From contig JADJPO010000003.1 of assembly GCA_016713225.1 (NCBI GenBank), positions 62,001-126,000 on the forward strand: a stretch of DNA of 64,000 nucleotides, given 5' to 3'. Each line of letters opens with the position of its first letter. Positions within the stretch are counted from its first letter, which is position 1. Both the position numbers and the translations under genes were made by a program. Shown here in pieces: positions 37,729-46,842 of this stretch. A model generated the notes under the pieces. It was not told the DNA's origin and ran no database searches. It was given only the letters and a program-made list of their open reading frames with translations. This stretch comes from Kineosporiaceae bacterium (GTDB taxonomy: Bacteria; Actinomycetota; Actinomycetes; Actinomycetales; Kineosporiaceae).

Positions 37729-37959
37729 GGCGGGACGGTAGCACCGGAGGCCCGAAGTGCACGCGGGACCTTGTTCGTCGAGGATCATTCGCTCGGTGGT
37801 TGGGAGGAATGTGTGGGGTGGGTCGCGACTGAACGCTGATCGGGTGTCGTGACTGCGGTTCGCCGATCTCTCGCGCGAAAGAGCTCGCCGGGTTCTCTGG
37901 TCACCTCCAGCGCCGCGCTGATGGGATCAGATTCCGCGAGCAGCACAAGCGTCGGCCGG

Positions 37960-38913
37960 TCAGCCGCCGCGAGCGGCGTGATCGGCCAGTTCGGCGAGCA
38001 ACTCGGCGCGGGTGGGCTGGGCCGCCGTCCCACCGAGTGCGCGCGTGGCGAGTCGGCCGGCGGCGTCCCCCCAGGCCAGGGCGGTCGCGTCGTCCTGACC
38101 GGCCAGCAGCGCGGCCAGGAAGGCGGCGTCGAAGGTGTCCCCGGCGCCGGTGGTGTCGACCGGGTGGATCGCCCGCCCGGTCCGGGTCACCACCGACCCG
38201 TCGGGGCGAGCCAACAGCGCGCCGTCCGCCCCGTTCTTGACCACCGCCACCGGGCCGTGCGCCGCCAGCCCGAGCGCCGCCTGCGCCGGGTCGTCGGTCA
38301 GGGCACCCAGCGCGGCGGCCATCGCCAGCGCTTCACTCGCGTTGGGCAGTACCAGGTCGACCAACGGCAGCAGCTCGGCCAGGCCGGCGAAGCGGCCCGA
38401 CGGATCGAGGTTGGTGTCCATCGACACCCGCAGCCCCGCGCTGCGGGCCAGGGTGAGCAGCCGTGGTAGCTCAGGTGCCAGGCGTCGCTGCAGGTAGACC
38501 GAACTGACGTGCAGCCACTGCGCCGCGGGCACGTCGTCCGGGTGCCGCCAGTCGGGCGGATCGGCGTCGATGGTGCCCAGATAGGTCATCGTGCTGCGGG
38601 CAGGTCCGTCGGACAGCACCACCGACAGCCCGGTGCCCCGATCCGGACGGCGCCGCACTCGGCTGACCTCGACCCCCGCGGCCGCGATGCGCGCGAGCAT
38701 CTCGCGGCCGAAGCCGTCCTCACCGACCTCGGCGATCAGCGCCACGGACACCCCGAGCCGAGCCAAGCCGTGCGCGGCGATGGCGCCCGACCCACCGATC
38801 AGCAGGTCGGCGCCGGTGAGCAGTTGCTCGGCCTGACCGAACCGCGGCACCACATCGCCGGTCAGCAGCAGGTCGGGATTGAGGTCACCCAGCACCAGGA
38901 CGTCGAGGGTCAT
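37960..38913 (-). CDS. PfkB-family carbohydrate kinase
   Basis: Ribokinase-fold kinase of 317 residues. Substrate motif GGSGAIAAHGLARLG is near the N-terminus, and the PfkB signature DTTGAGDTFDAAFLAAL, with its catalytic aspartate, is near the C-terminus. The phosphorylated sugar is unknown. It starts two bases after the stop of the DeoR-type regulator, so they form a two-gene operon. In the cluster it would phosphorylate a sugar or sugar phosphate released by the GH4 and SIS enzymes. Confidence 0.9.
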   Translation of the reverse strand: MTLDVLVLGDLNPDLLLTGDVVPRFGQAEQLLTGADLLIGGSGAIAAHGLARLGVSVALIAEVGEDGFGREMLARIAAAGVEVSRVRRRPDRGTGLSVVLSDGPARSTMTYLGTIDADPPDWRHPDDVPAAQWLHVSSVYLQRRLAPELPRLLTLARSAGLRVSMDTNLDPSGRFAGLAELLPLVDLVLPNASEALAMAAALGALTDDPAQAALGLAAHGPVAVVKNGADGALLARPDGSVVTRTGRAIHPVDTTGAGDTFDAAFLAALLAGQDDATALAWGDAAGRLATRALGGTAAQPTRAELLAELADHAARGG

Positions 38914-38914
38914 C

Positions 38915-39751
38915 TCAGGGCGCCTTTCCCGTGACCTGCACCAGCTGGACGTCGAGCCCGGCCGCCCGCAGAGCCTGCACCTGATCGGGCGGGGCCTCCG
39001 AGTCGGTGATCAACAGGTGGACGTCGCGCAGATCGGCGATCTTGGCCAGGTTCACCTGACCGAGTTTGCTGGCATCGGCCACCACCACCACTCGTTGTGC
39101 CCGCTCGATCATGCGCTGGTTGGTGCGGGCCTCGATCGCGTCGTGGGTGGTCAGCCCGCCCTGCGCCGAGATGCCGTCGACGCCCATGATGGCCACCCCG
39201 ATGTTGAGCGATTCCAGGAACCGTTCGCTCCAGGCGCCGACCAGTTCGTAGGACTCCGAACGCATCACGCCGCCGGTGACGAACACCCGCAGCCGGGGCC
39301 GCATGGTGAGCTCCATGGCGATGTTGATCGCATTGGTGATGATCGTCAGTTCGGATCGGTCGGCCAGATAGCGGGCGACCTCGGTGGTCGTGCTCCCCCC
39401 GCTGAGCGCGATCGCCTGGGGTCGGCGGGCGATCGTCGCGGCGGCCGCGAGCGCGATGCGGCGCTTGGCCTGCCGGTGCCGGGCGTCGCGGAACCGCACC
39501 GGCAGCTCGCGCAGGTGTACCGGGAGTTCGGGGGAGGAATCGGCCAGGTGGGCGCCGCCGTGCGTGCGGGCGAGCAGGTTCTGGGCCTCGAGCAGCGCCA
39601 GATCACGCCGCAGCGTGGCCTGCGAAACCCCCAGTCGCTCGGCCAGGCCCGCCACGCTCACCTGGCCACCCTCGGACAGCAGGTCGAGGATCGCGCTCAG
39701 CCGCACGGTGCGGCGCGAGGAGGTGCGTGGGGCGGCTGAGTCCAGGTGCAC
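38915..39751 (-). CDS. DeoR-family transcriptional regulator
   Basis: The product is about 278 residues. The N-terminal DeoR helix-turn-helix is RLSAILDLLSEGGQVSVAGLAERLGVSQATLRRDLALL. The C-terminal sugar-phosphate sensor domain includes AIALSGGSTTTEVARYL, TNAINIAMEL and VVVADASKLGQ. The GTG at 39751 is chosen because the domain then starts at the usual distance and CACCAT lies 6 bases upstream. An ATG at 39799 is the alternative. It is divergent from the GH4 gene and co-operonic with the PfkB kinase. It probably binds the TTTCGCGCGA repeats near 42454. Confidence 0.85.
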   Translation of the reverse strand: MHLDSAAPRTSSRRTVRLSAILDLLSEGGQVSVAGLAERLGVSQATLRRDLALLEAQNLLARTHGGAHLADSSPELPVHLRELPVRFRDARHRQAKRRIALAAAATIARRPQAIALSGGSTTTEVARYLADRSELTIITNAINIAMELTMRPRLRVFVTGGVMRSESYELVGAWSERFLESLNIGVAIMGVDGISAQGGLTTHDAIEARTNQRMIERAQRVVVVADASKLGQVNLAKIADLRDVHLLITDSEAPPDQVQALRAAGLDVQLVQVTGKAP

Positions 39752-39862
39752 CCTCCGATGGTGCCCGCAGCCTGCGCGAGTTGTCGCGTGATCGCGCATC
39801 TGAACTGCGTGCTTGGCGGGCAGTTCTTGCCGCGAGCCGATCATCTGCGCAGGATGACGCGC

Positions 39863-41188
39863 ATGCCCAGGATCTGCTTCGTCGGTGCCGGCAGCGTCGT
39901 GTTCACCCGCCAACTACTGCGCGACCTGATGCGGATGCCCGATCTGCTGGACGCCGGTGTGCTCGAGATCGCGCTGCACGACATCGATCCGCAGCGGCTG
40001 GCGGTGGCCCGGGCCACCGCCGATCAGGTCGTCGCCCGGCTGGCCCCGGCCGCCGCGGCGTCCGGCCGGGTGCGGATCAGCGATTCACCCGATCGGCGTA
40101 CCGCCGTGGCGGGCTCGGACTTCGTGGTCAACATGGTGCAGGTCGGCGGCCTCGAGGCCACCCGGCGGGACTTCGACATCCCGGCCCGCTACGGGTTGCG
40201 CCAGACGATTGCCGACACTCTGGGCGTGGGCGGGGTGTTCCGGGCCTTGCGGACGTTCGGGCTGCTGCGCGATCTGGCCGGCGACATCGCCGAGCTGGCC
40301 CCGGACGCCTGGCTGTTGAACTACACCAACCCGATGGCGATGAACGTCTGGTGGCTGGCCGAGGTGGCGCCCGCCGTCCGGTCGGTCGGGTTGTGCCACA
40401 GCGTGTTCTGGACCGTGCACGACCTGTGCGAGATCGTCGGGGTGCCGTTGGCTGAGGTCGACTACCGCGCCGCCGGGGTCAACCACCAGGCCTGGCTGTT
40501 GCAGTGGCGCCATCGCGGCGAGGATCTGTATCCCTTACTGCGGCAACGGATCGCGGCCGATCCCGACCTGCAGCGGCGGGTGCGGGTGGAGCTGTTCACC
40601 CGGTTCGGGTACTACCCGACCGAGACCAGTGAGCACTCGAGTGAGTACGTGCCCTACTTCCTGCACCACGACAGCGAGATCGAGCGGCTGCGGATCCCGG
40701 TGGGCGACTACGTCGGGATCAGCGAGCAGAATGTCGCCGAGTACGAGCAGGCGCGTGCCGACCTCGCTGCGGGCACCCTGCTCGACCTGGGCGAGGACGA
40801 GGAGGTCGCCGAGTACGCGCCGCAGATCATCCACGCGATGACCACAGGCCGCCCGGTCACGGTGCACGCCAACGTGGCCAACCGTGGCCTGATCACCAAC
40901 CTGCCGGACGGCGCGGGGGTCGAGGTGCCCGCCACCGTCGATCGACTGGGGCTGCACCCGCAGGCCATGGGGGCCTTGCCACCGCAGTGCGCCGCGCTGA
41001 ACCGCAGCTTCCTCAACGTGGCCGAGCTGACCGTGCGTGCGGCGCTGACCGAGAACCGCGACCTGGTGCGCCAGGCCGTGATGCTCGACCCGAACGCCGC
41101 GGCCACCCTCACGTTGCCGCAGATCGCCGCGATGTGCGACGAGCTGGCCGTCGCGCACGGTGACCTGCTGCCCGCCTGGGTCCACTGA
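39863..41188 (+). CDS. Glycoside hydrolase family 4 (alpha-glucosidase/alpha-galactosidase-like)
   Basis: NAD+- and Mn2+-dependent glycosidase of 441 residues. The Rossmann start is PRICFVGAGSVVFTRQLL. The metal ligands are Cys178 and His208 (GLCHSVFW and AGVNHQAW). The asparagine-rich NYTNPMAMNVWW follows the family. The CHSV motif is that of enzymes acting on unphosphorylated alpha-glucosides or alpha-galactosides, but the exact sugar is inferred. The ATG at 39863 has AGGA about eight bases upstream; an in-frame ATG at 39854 is possible. It is divergent from deoR. Confidence 0.88.
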   Translation: MPRICFVGAGSVVFTRQLLRDLMRMPDLLDAGVLEIALHDIDPQRLAVARATADQVVARLAPAAAASGRVRISDSPDRRTAVAGSDFVVNMVQVGGLEATRRDFDIPARYGLRQTIADTLGVGGVFRALRTFGLLRDLAGDIAELAPDAWLLNYTNPMAMNVWWLAEVAPAVRSVGLCHSVFWTVHDLCEIVGVPLAEVDYRAAGVNHQAWLLQWRHRGEDLYPLLRQRIAADPDLQRRVRVELFTRFGYYPTETSEHSSEYVPYFLHHDSEIERLRIPVGDYVGISEQNVAEYEQARADLAAGTLLDLGEDEEVAEYAPQIIHAMTTGRPVTVHANVANRGLITNLPDGAGVEVPATVDRLGLHPQAMGALPPQCAALNRSFLNVAELTVRAALTENRDLVRQAVMLDPNAAATLTLPQIAAMCDELAVAHGDLLPAWVH

Positions 41189-41207
41189 CCCCCAGCGCCC
41201 CCACCCG

Positions 41208-41305
41208 CCGTGATCATGCAATCCGTGCACGCTCGTGAAGCAATTCACGAGCGTGCACGAATTGCATGATCACGGGGCAAATGTGCACGGATTACATGAT
41301 CACCG
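41208..41305. repeat. Dispersed repeat, family B: 32-bp hairpin and an inverted copy
   Basis: The arms 41208-41239 and 41244-41275 pair over 31 of 32 positions with a 4-base loop (GCAA). A third unit at 41283-41305 is the reverse complement of the copy at 8451-8474. The element fills the spacer between the converging GH4 and amidohydrolase genes. It ends six bases before the latter's stop, and could terminate transcription in both directions. Confidence 0.85.
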
Positions 41306-41310
41306 AGGGG

Positions 41311-42384
41311 CTAGAGGGTGAGGAGGCGGGTGGCGTTGTCTCGGTAGATGGCACGCAGCAGGTCTGGGGGCAGGCCGGCACCACTGATCGCCCAGCGGCC
41401 CTGCGGCGGGATGTCGTCCTCGGGGGAGTAGGCGAAGTGCTCGTCGGTGGTCTCGAGGAACCGGTAGGCGGTGCGGTAGGCCGACTCGGTCGCCGGGAAG
41501 GCGTCGGTGCCGAACAGCACCCGGGTCGGGTGCTCGGCCACCAGGTCGGCGAAAGCCCGCGGCTGGCGGCCGATCTCGGCGAAGCGGCCGCCCAGATCGA
41601 CGTGGAAGTGCGGGTGGCGGTGCAGCATCGCGGACACCGCCGCCAGGTTCTCGGCGTGGCAGCCGACGTGGGCCCCGATCACCGTGGTCCGGGGGATCTG
41701 GGCCAGCAGCCGATCGAGCGAGCCCATCAGCGTCTCGAAACGGGGGTAACGCTCCGCGTCGCCGAACCACCACTCCGGCATGCCGGCGAGTTCGTCGAGT
41801 CGTTCGTTGGTCTCGTCCAGCGGGTCGAAGAACGCGACCGGGTCGGCGGTGTGGATCAGCACCACCAGCCCGAGTTCGCCCGCGCGGCGCAGCACCGCGG
41901 CGACGCGCTCGTCGTCCGGCAGCACCAGTTCGCCCCGCTCGTCGCGCACGTGCAGGCCCAGGTCCTTCCAGACCTTCACGCCGCGGGCGCCGCGTCGGGC
42001 GGAGTCCTCGAGCTGGGCGATCAGCGCCGGTACCGACTCGCCGGCGTCCCCCTGGCCGAGGCGGGGCCATTCGACGTGGCAGAAGGTGGTGAACCGCCGC
42101 GGGTGGGCCCGGTCGTAGCGGGCCAGGTTGGCCTCGAGCTGCTCACCCCACAGGCCGTCGAGGTTGACCACGTGCTCGACCCCGCAGTCGTCCAGCAGGG
42201 TGAGCAGGGCCGGCAGATCCGGCGTCATCCAGTCGGGGCTCAGCCAGCGGCCGAGGTGGTTGTGGGCATCCACCACCGGCACGCAGGCCCGCTGCGGCAC
42301 GTGCTCGGGCAGGACGACGCGGGGCCGGGGCCGGTAGGAGCGCAGCGGCAGGTCACGCACCCGCTGCCAGGGGTCAGCTGCCAT
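41311..42384 (-). CDS. Amidohydrolase-2 family (TIM-barrel) protein
   Basis: Metal-dependent hydrolase or decarboxylase fold, 357 residues. The N-terminal metal-binding strand is VVDAHNHLGRW, a later histidine is in VLIHTADPVAFFD, another in TVIGAHVGCHAEN, and the terminal aspartate is in VLFGTDAFPATES. The substrate is unknown. It is placed between the GH4 and SIS genes of the sugar cluster, convergent with GH4 and divergent from SIS. It could process a substituent of the imported sugar. It is not NagA-like: the overall motif set is that of COG2159. Confidence 0.82.
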   Translation of the reverse strand: MAADPWQRVRDLPLRSYRPRPRVVLPEHVPQRACVPVVDAHNHLGRWLSPDWMTPDLPALLTLLDDCGVEHVVNLDGLWGEQLEANLARYDRAHPRRFTTFCHVEWPRLGQGDAGESVPALIAQLEDSARRGARGVKVWKDLGLHVRDERGELVLPDDERVAAVLRRAGELGLVVLIHTADPVAFFDPLDETNERLDELAGMPEWWFGDAERYPRFETLMGSLDRLLAQIPRTTVIGAHVGCHAENLAAVSAMLHRHPHFHVDLGGRFAEIGRQPRAFADLVAEHPTRVLFGTDAFPATESAYRTAYRFLETTDEHFAYSPEDDIPPQGRWAISGAGLPPDLLRAIYRDNATRLLTL

Positions 42385-42453
42385 GGCACCGATCGTGGCC
42401 GACCCGGCTGGTCGCCGTGCGGCTGTCGGCCATCTGCGCAGCTGGATTGAGCG

Positions 42454-42494
42454 TTTCGCGCGATTGTCTTGTCAGGCGTGCAGGTTTCGCGCGA
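42454..42494. promoter_or_regulatory. Paired direct repeats, candidate DeoR-type operator
   Basis: TTTCGCGCGA occurs at 42454-42463 and 42485-42494, 31 bases apart (three helical turns), just before the SIS gene start at 42505. Its reverse complement occurs at 37871-37880 downstream of the PfkB gene. A looser version (TGTCGCGTGA) lies at about 39782-39791 between deoR and the GH4 gene. Direct repeats of this kind are normal for DeoR-family operators. The assignment to this regulator is inference. Confidence 0.6.
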
Positions 42495-42504
42495 CCTTCG
42501 CTGC

Positions 42505-43488
42505 ATGTCTGTGATCCCCGAGCCTCCCGGCCCGCCCGGAGTTGTCCCCGGTGTCGTGCTCGGCGCGTTGACCGAGGCCGAGATCCGCAGCCAACCGCAG
42601 GTGTGGCAGCAGGCCCTCACGGCTCACCGGGACGACGTCCGGCGCCTGGTGGTCGCGCCGGGCGAGCGGGTGTTGTTCCTCGGCTGTGGCACGTCGGCGT
42701 TCGTCGCTCGGGCAGTGGCCGTGCTGCGTGAACAAACCGGGGCGGGCGAGAGTCACTGGGCCTACGCCTCGGAGCTGCCGGTGCTGACCGGCGCCGGCGC
42801 ACGAGACTACGACCGCGTCGTGGCCCTGACCCGATCGGGCACCACCACCGAGGTGCTCGAGGCCCTGGCCGCCGTGCCGTCGGCGACCCGGCGGGTGGCG
42901 CTGTGCGCCGTCCACGGCTCTCCCGTCGAACCGCTGGTGGACGACACGCTGGTGATCGACGTGGCCGACGAGACCTCGGTGGTGCAGACCCGGTTCCCGA
43001 CCACGACGCTGCTGCTGGTTCGGGCGGCACTCGGCGAGGACGCTCAGCCTGTGATCGCGGCGGCCGCCGCAGCGCTGGCCGCTCCGGTTGTGGTGGCCGA
43101 TCCGAGCCGCTACCAGCAGTTCGCCTTCCTCGGGCGGGGCTGGGCCGTCGGACTGGCCGACGAGGCGGCGCTGAAGATCCGGGAATCAGCGCAGGCGTGG
43201 TCGGAGGCCTACCCGGCGCTGGACTACCGTCACGGCCCGATCGCGATCGCCTCGCCGCACAGCCTGGTCTGGATCCTGGGGACACCGCCGCCCGGGCTGA
43301 TCAACCAGATCGAGGCCACCGGCGCCACCACGATCTCGACCGGAGCCGACCCCCTGGTCGACCTGGTCTCGATCCATCGGTTGGCCCTGGACCTGGCTCG
43401 GGCCCGCGGGCTCGACCCGGATCGTCCCCGCAACCTGACCCGCTCCGTGGTGCTGGGCGTCGGCTCAGCGGGGCCGGGGAGTCACTGA
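42505..43488 (+). CDS. SIS-domain sugar isomerase/deaminase (AgaS/NagB-II/GlmS-C-like)
   Basis: The product is 327 residues with two SIS (sugar phosphate isomerase) domains. The first has VLFLGCGTSAFVARAVAV and RVVALTRSGTTTEVLEAL. The second has FLGRGWAVGLADEAALKIRESAQAWSEAYPALDYRHGPIA, the signature of GlmS-C and AgaS-like proteins. It probably isomerises or deaminates an amino-sugar phosphate. The start ATG at 42505 lies just beyond the operator repeats, with GACCTT 6 bases upstream. It leads into the ABC importer genes, 62 bases downstream. Confidence 0.85.
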   Translation: MSVIPEPPGPPGVVPGVVLGALTEAEIRSQPQVWQQALTAHRDDVRRLVVAPGERVLFLGCGTSAFVARAVAVLREQTGAGESHWAYASELPVLTGAGARDYDRVVALTRSGTTTEVLEALAAVPSATRRVALCAVHGSPVEPLVDDTLVIDVADETSVVQTRFPTTTLLLVRAALGEDAQPVIAAAAAALAAPVVVADPSRYQQFAFLGRGWAVGLADEAALKIRESAQAWSEAYPALDYRHGPIAIASPHSLVWILGTPPPGLINQIEATGATTISTGADPLVDLVSIHRLALDLARARGLDPDRPRNLTRSVVLGVGSAGPGSH

Positions 43489-43550
43489 ACCGATCACTGC
43501 ACACCAGCTGTACCAGGCCCGCGCGTCTGGCCCCTCGTGAAGGAGTCCCG

Positions 43551-44930
43551 ATGACCACGATCTCGGCCGGCAGCCGCAGGGTGCGCCGTGTTCTCGTTCT
43601 GATGGCCGCGTTGCCACTCCTGCTCACCGCGTGCGTCTCGGCCGATCCCGAGCCGGGTTCGTCGGCGGCGTCCGGATCGGGCGCTGCGTCGTCCGGGGCA
43701 GCGGCCGCCACGCTCGCGCCGTCCGACGCCGCGGCACCGGTGACGTTGACCTGGTGGACCGGGCAGGAGGCCGAGGCGCAGAAGATCCTCGACGGCCTGG
43801 CCGCCGACTTCACCAAGGCTCACCCCAACGTGACCATCAAGACCTCGCCGGGGGCCTCGACCACCGACGCGTTGCTGCCGAAGATGCTGTCCGCGTTCGC
43901 GGCCGACACCCAGCCCGACATCTCGTACGCCTTCGGGTCGTGGGCCAGCCAGCTCGGCCGCTCGGGCAAGACCCTCGACATCACCGCGGACGTCGCGCAG
44001 CCGGCCGCGAAGTGGGACGAGTTCCCCGAGTCGGCCCGCAAGACCGCTTCGCCCGAGGGCCACACCATCGGGTTCCCGGCGGTGGTCGACAACCTGGGCC
44101 TGTTCTACAACAAGACCGTCTTCGACGCCGCCGGGGTCGCCTACCCCACCGCGGACTGGAGCTGGGACGACTTCCGGGCGGCGGCGAAGAAGCTGACCAA
44201 CCCGGCGAAGAACGTCTACGGCACCGCCATGGCGGTCAACCCGGGGGAGGACATCACCTGGCACATGTGGCCGCAGCTGTGGCAGAACGGCGGCCAGATC
44301 CTGTCGGCGGACGAGAAGAAGTCGGCGTTCAACTCCGAGGCCGGCGTGAAGACGGTGAGCTTCTGGCGTGACCTGGCGCAGGTCGACAAGTCGGTCTACC
44401 TCGACCAGACCGGTGAGAAGTACGCCCCACTGTTCGCCTCGAACAACATCGGCATGATGATCAGCGGGCCCTGGCATCTCTACGACGTGGTGACCGGTAA
44501 GACCAAGTACGGCGTCGTCCGGTTGCCCGGGACCAATGGTGACCACCAGACCGTCTCGGGGCCGGACCTGTGGGTGCTGTTCGATCACCAGGACGCCAAC
44601 CGCGCCTACTGGTCCTACCAGTTCCTGCTCTGGCTCACCGCTGCCGAGCAGGACGAGCGGTGGAGCATGGCGATCGGCAACCTGCCGCTGCGCTCGGCCG
44701 CCAAGACCACCCCGGCCTTCGCCAAGGCCGTCGCCGAGTACCCGGGATACGAGGTGTTCGCCGAGAACCTGGCCAACGCCACCAACAAGCGCCCGACCGT
44801 GCCGGGGTACATCGGGTTGTCCGACGCCTTCGGAACGGCGGTCTCGCGGCTGCTGCAGGGGCAGGGCGAGGTGAAGGCCGAACTCGACAAGGCCGCGGCA
44901 GCCGCCGACACGGCGCTCGCCGACTCCTGA
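43551..44930 (+). CDS. Sugar ABC transporter substrate-binding lipoprotein
   Basis: Extracellular family-1 binding protein, 459 residues. A lipoprotein signal peptide ends in LLLTAC. A Ser/Ala/Gly linker is followed by the binding domain (VTLTWWTGQEAEAQKILDGL to the C-terminus) with DNLGLFYNKTVFDAAGV, the typical hinge segment. AAGGAG lies about six bases before the ATG. The two permease genes follow at once. No ATPase gene is present, so a shared MsiK-like ATPase elsewhere is probably used, as in many actinobacteria. Confidence 0.93.
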   Translation: MTTISAGSRRVRRVLVLMAALPLLLTACVSADPEPGSSAASGSGAASSGAAAATLAPSDAAAPVTLTWWTGQEAEAQKILDGLAADFTKAHPNVTIKTSPGASTTDALLPKMLSAFAADTQPDISYAFGSWASQLGRSGKTLDITADVAQPAAKWDEFPESARKTASPEGHTIGFPAVVDNLGLFYNKTVFDAAGVAYPTADWSWDDFRAAAKKLTNPAKNVYGTAMAVNPGEDITWHMWPQLWQNGGQILSADEKKSAFNSEAGVKTVSFWRDLAQVDKSVYLDQTGEKYAPLFASNNIGMMISGPWHLYDVVTGKTKYGVVRLPGTNGDHQTVSGPDLWVLFDHQDANRAYWSYQFLLWLTAAEQDERWSMAIGNLPLRSAAKTTPAFAKAVAEYPGYEVFAENLANATNKRPTVPGYIGLSDAFGTAVSRLLQGQGEVKAELDKAAAAADTALADS

Positions 44931-44948
44931 GCGGGCTGTGATCGGACG

Positions 44949-45824
44949 GTGAGCGGGCTGCGCAGAGCCGGTACCGGGTGGGCCTTCATCGGGCCGTCGA
45001 CGCTGGTCATCCTCGGGCTGTCGATCTTCCCGGCGGGCTGGGCCTGGATCCTGTCCCAGCAACGGTGGAACGGGTTCAGCAAGCCCCGCAACATCGGCTG
45101 GCGCAACTACCAGGCGATGCTGGACGACGAGTCGCTGCGCGCCGCCGTCCTGCACACCGCCTTCTACACCGCACTGTTCGTGCCCGCCTCGGTGCTGGCC
45201 GGGTTGTTCATCGCCATCGCGCTGAACCGGCAGATCCGGTTCATCGGCTTCTACCGCACCTGTGTGTTCGTGCCGTTCGTGGCGTCCTCGACGGCGATCG
45301 GCATCCTGGCGAACTACATCTTCGACCCGCAGTTCGGCTTCGCGAACACGGTGATCCGCAGCCTGGGGCTGCCGGTGCAGAAGTTCCTCGAGGATCCCCG
45401 CCAGGCGATGTTGGTGATCGCGGCGATGACGCTGTGGTCCGGGCTCGGGTTCACCGTCGTGGTGTATCTGGCTGCGCTGCAGGACATTCAGAAGGACCTG
45501 ATCGAGGCGGCGGTGGTCGACGGCGCGTCGAAGCTGCAGGTGTTCCGCTTCGTGGTCTGGCCCGAGCTGACGCCGGTGACGGTGTTCACCGGCATCTGGC
45601 AACTGATCGGGGCGCTGCAGCTGTTCGACGTCGTCTACACGACCACCCGCGGCGGGCCGCTGGATGCGACCCAGACCATCGTCTACTTCCTGTGGGACCA
45701 GGCGTTCATCCAGCTGCGCTTCGGCTACGGCTCGGCCGTGGCCTACGGCCTGTTCGCGCTGACCCTGGTGATCACGCTGATGATGGTGGTCTACTCGCGC
45801 TTCGCGAAGGTGCGGGCCTTCTGA
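44949..45824 (+). CDS. Sugar ABC transporter permease, MalF/UgpA type
   Basis: Membrane subunit of 291 residues with six predicted helices starting at WAFIGPSTLVILGLSIFPA. The EAA loop is EAAVVDGASKLQVFRFVVWPELTP, the ATPase-contact site. The start is GTG 19 bases after the binding-protein gene. It shares one base (TGATG) with the next permease gene. Confidence 0.93.
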   Translation: MSGLRRAGTGWAFIGPSTLVILGLSIFPAGWAWILSQQRWNGFSKPRNIGWRNYQAMLDDESLRAAVLHTAFYTALFVPASVLAGLFIAIALNRQIRFIGFYRTCVFVPFVASSTAIGILANYIFDPQFGFANTVIRSLGLPVQKFLEDPRQAMLVIAAMTLWSGLGFTVVVYLAALQDIQKDLIEAAVVDGASKLQVFRFVVWPELTPVTVFTGIWQLIGALQLFDVVYTTTRGGPLDATQTIVYFLWDQAFIQLRFGYGSAVAYGLFALTLVITLMMVVYSRFAKVRAF

Positions 45825-46741
45825 TGAGCAGCTCCGAGAGCGCATCCGCCGAATCCACCGGATCGACCGGATCGACCGCTGCCGCCTCGTCCGGCGCACC
45901 GGTTCTCGGTCAGCCCCGGCGGCGAGGATGGCTGCCGTTCAGCCCGTGGCACCTGTTCCTGATGCCGCTGGCGCTGTTGTTCGCCACGCCCCTGGTGCAG
46001 ATGGTGCTGACGGCGCTGAAGACGGACGCCGAGATCCGCCGGTTCCCACCGAGTCTGCTGCCGCACCACCCCACGCTGCACGGGTTCATCGCCCTGTTCA
46101 CCGATTCCGACGTGCTGCGCTGGATCGCCAACTCCGTGATCGTGGCATCCAGCGCGGTGCTGGCCCACATGGTGCTCTGCTCGTTGGCCGGGTACGGGTT
46201 CTCGCGGATGCGGTTCGCCGGGCGTAACGCCGCCTTCGTCCTGGTGATCGCCACGATCATGATCCCGACCCAGCTGCTGATGATCCCGACGTACATCATG
46301 TTCAGCAAGATCGGCATCGTGAACACGCTGCCCTCGATCATCGTGCCGTGGCTGTCGTCGGCGTTCGGGGTGTTCCTGATGCGCCAGTTCTTCCTGTCGC
46401 TACCGGTCGAACTCGAGGAGGCCGCCCGGCTCGACGGCTGCAGCGCCCTGGGGGTGTTCTGGCGGATCATCCTGCCGTTGGCCCGGCCTGCGCTCGCGAC
46501 ACTGGCGATCTTCACGTTGCTCGGGTCGTGGAACGACCTGATCTGGCCGCTGATCTCGATCTCGGACGACCGCTGGTTCACGTTGCAGCTCGGGCTGGCC
46601 AATTTCCAGGGCACCCGGCGCACCGAGTGGCAGATGCTGATGGCCGGCAACGTGGTGGCGACGCTGCCGTTGATCACGTTCTTCCTGGTGGCCCAGAAGC
46701 ACTTCATCGCGACCATGACGTTCAGTGGGCTGAAGGGCTGA
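45824..46741 (+). CDS. Sugar ABC transporter permease, MalG/UgpE type
   Basis: Second membrane subunit, 305 residues. The N-terminal Ser/Thr-rich tail (about 1-35) is followed by six helices. The EAA loop EEAARLDGCSALGVFWRIILPLARP is intact. The ATG overlaps the stop of the first permease, so translation is coupled. It is the last gene of the importer operon. The carbohydrate is unknown, and the context suggests an oligosaccharide with an amino sugar or alpha-galactoside. Confidence 0.93.
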   Translation: MSSSESASAESTGSTGSTAAASSGAPVLGQPRRRGWLPFSPWHLFLMPLALLFATPLVQMVLTALKTDAEIRRFPPSLLPHHPTLHGFIALFTDSDVLRWIANSVIVASSAVLAHMVLCSLAGYGFSRMRFAGRNAAFVLVIATIMIPTQLLMIPTYIMFSKIGIVNTLPSIIVPWLSSAFGVFLMRQFFLSLPVELEEAARLDGCSALGVFWRIILPLARPALATLAIFTLLGSWNDLIWPLISISDDRWFTLQLGLANFQGTRRTEWQMLMAGNVVATLPLITFFLVAQKHFIATMTFSGLKG

Positions 46742-46842
46742 TCGCCGCCGGGTAACACCCTTGTCACCCGGTCGGCCTAGACTCCGGACAGAGTCGGCGC
46801 GCGTGCCCCCGTGACACTCGGGCATCACGTCGTCTCGAACCA

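Noticed and set aside
37729..37959. Small gene between the TIR-like and PfkB genes
   Set aside because: The short minus-strand frame (37785-38033) overlaps the PfkB gene end, has no ribosome-binding site and no similarity.
39752..39913. Upstream extension of the DeoR-type regulator
   Set aside because: It would cover the divergent promoter and the GH4 start, and shows no conserved residues before the helix-turn-helix.
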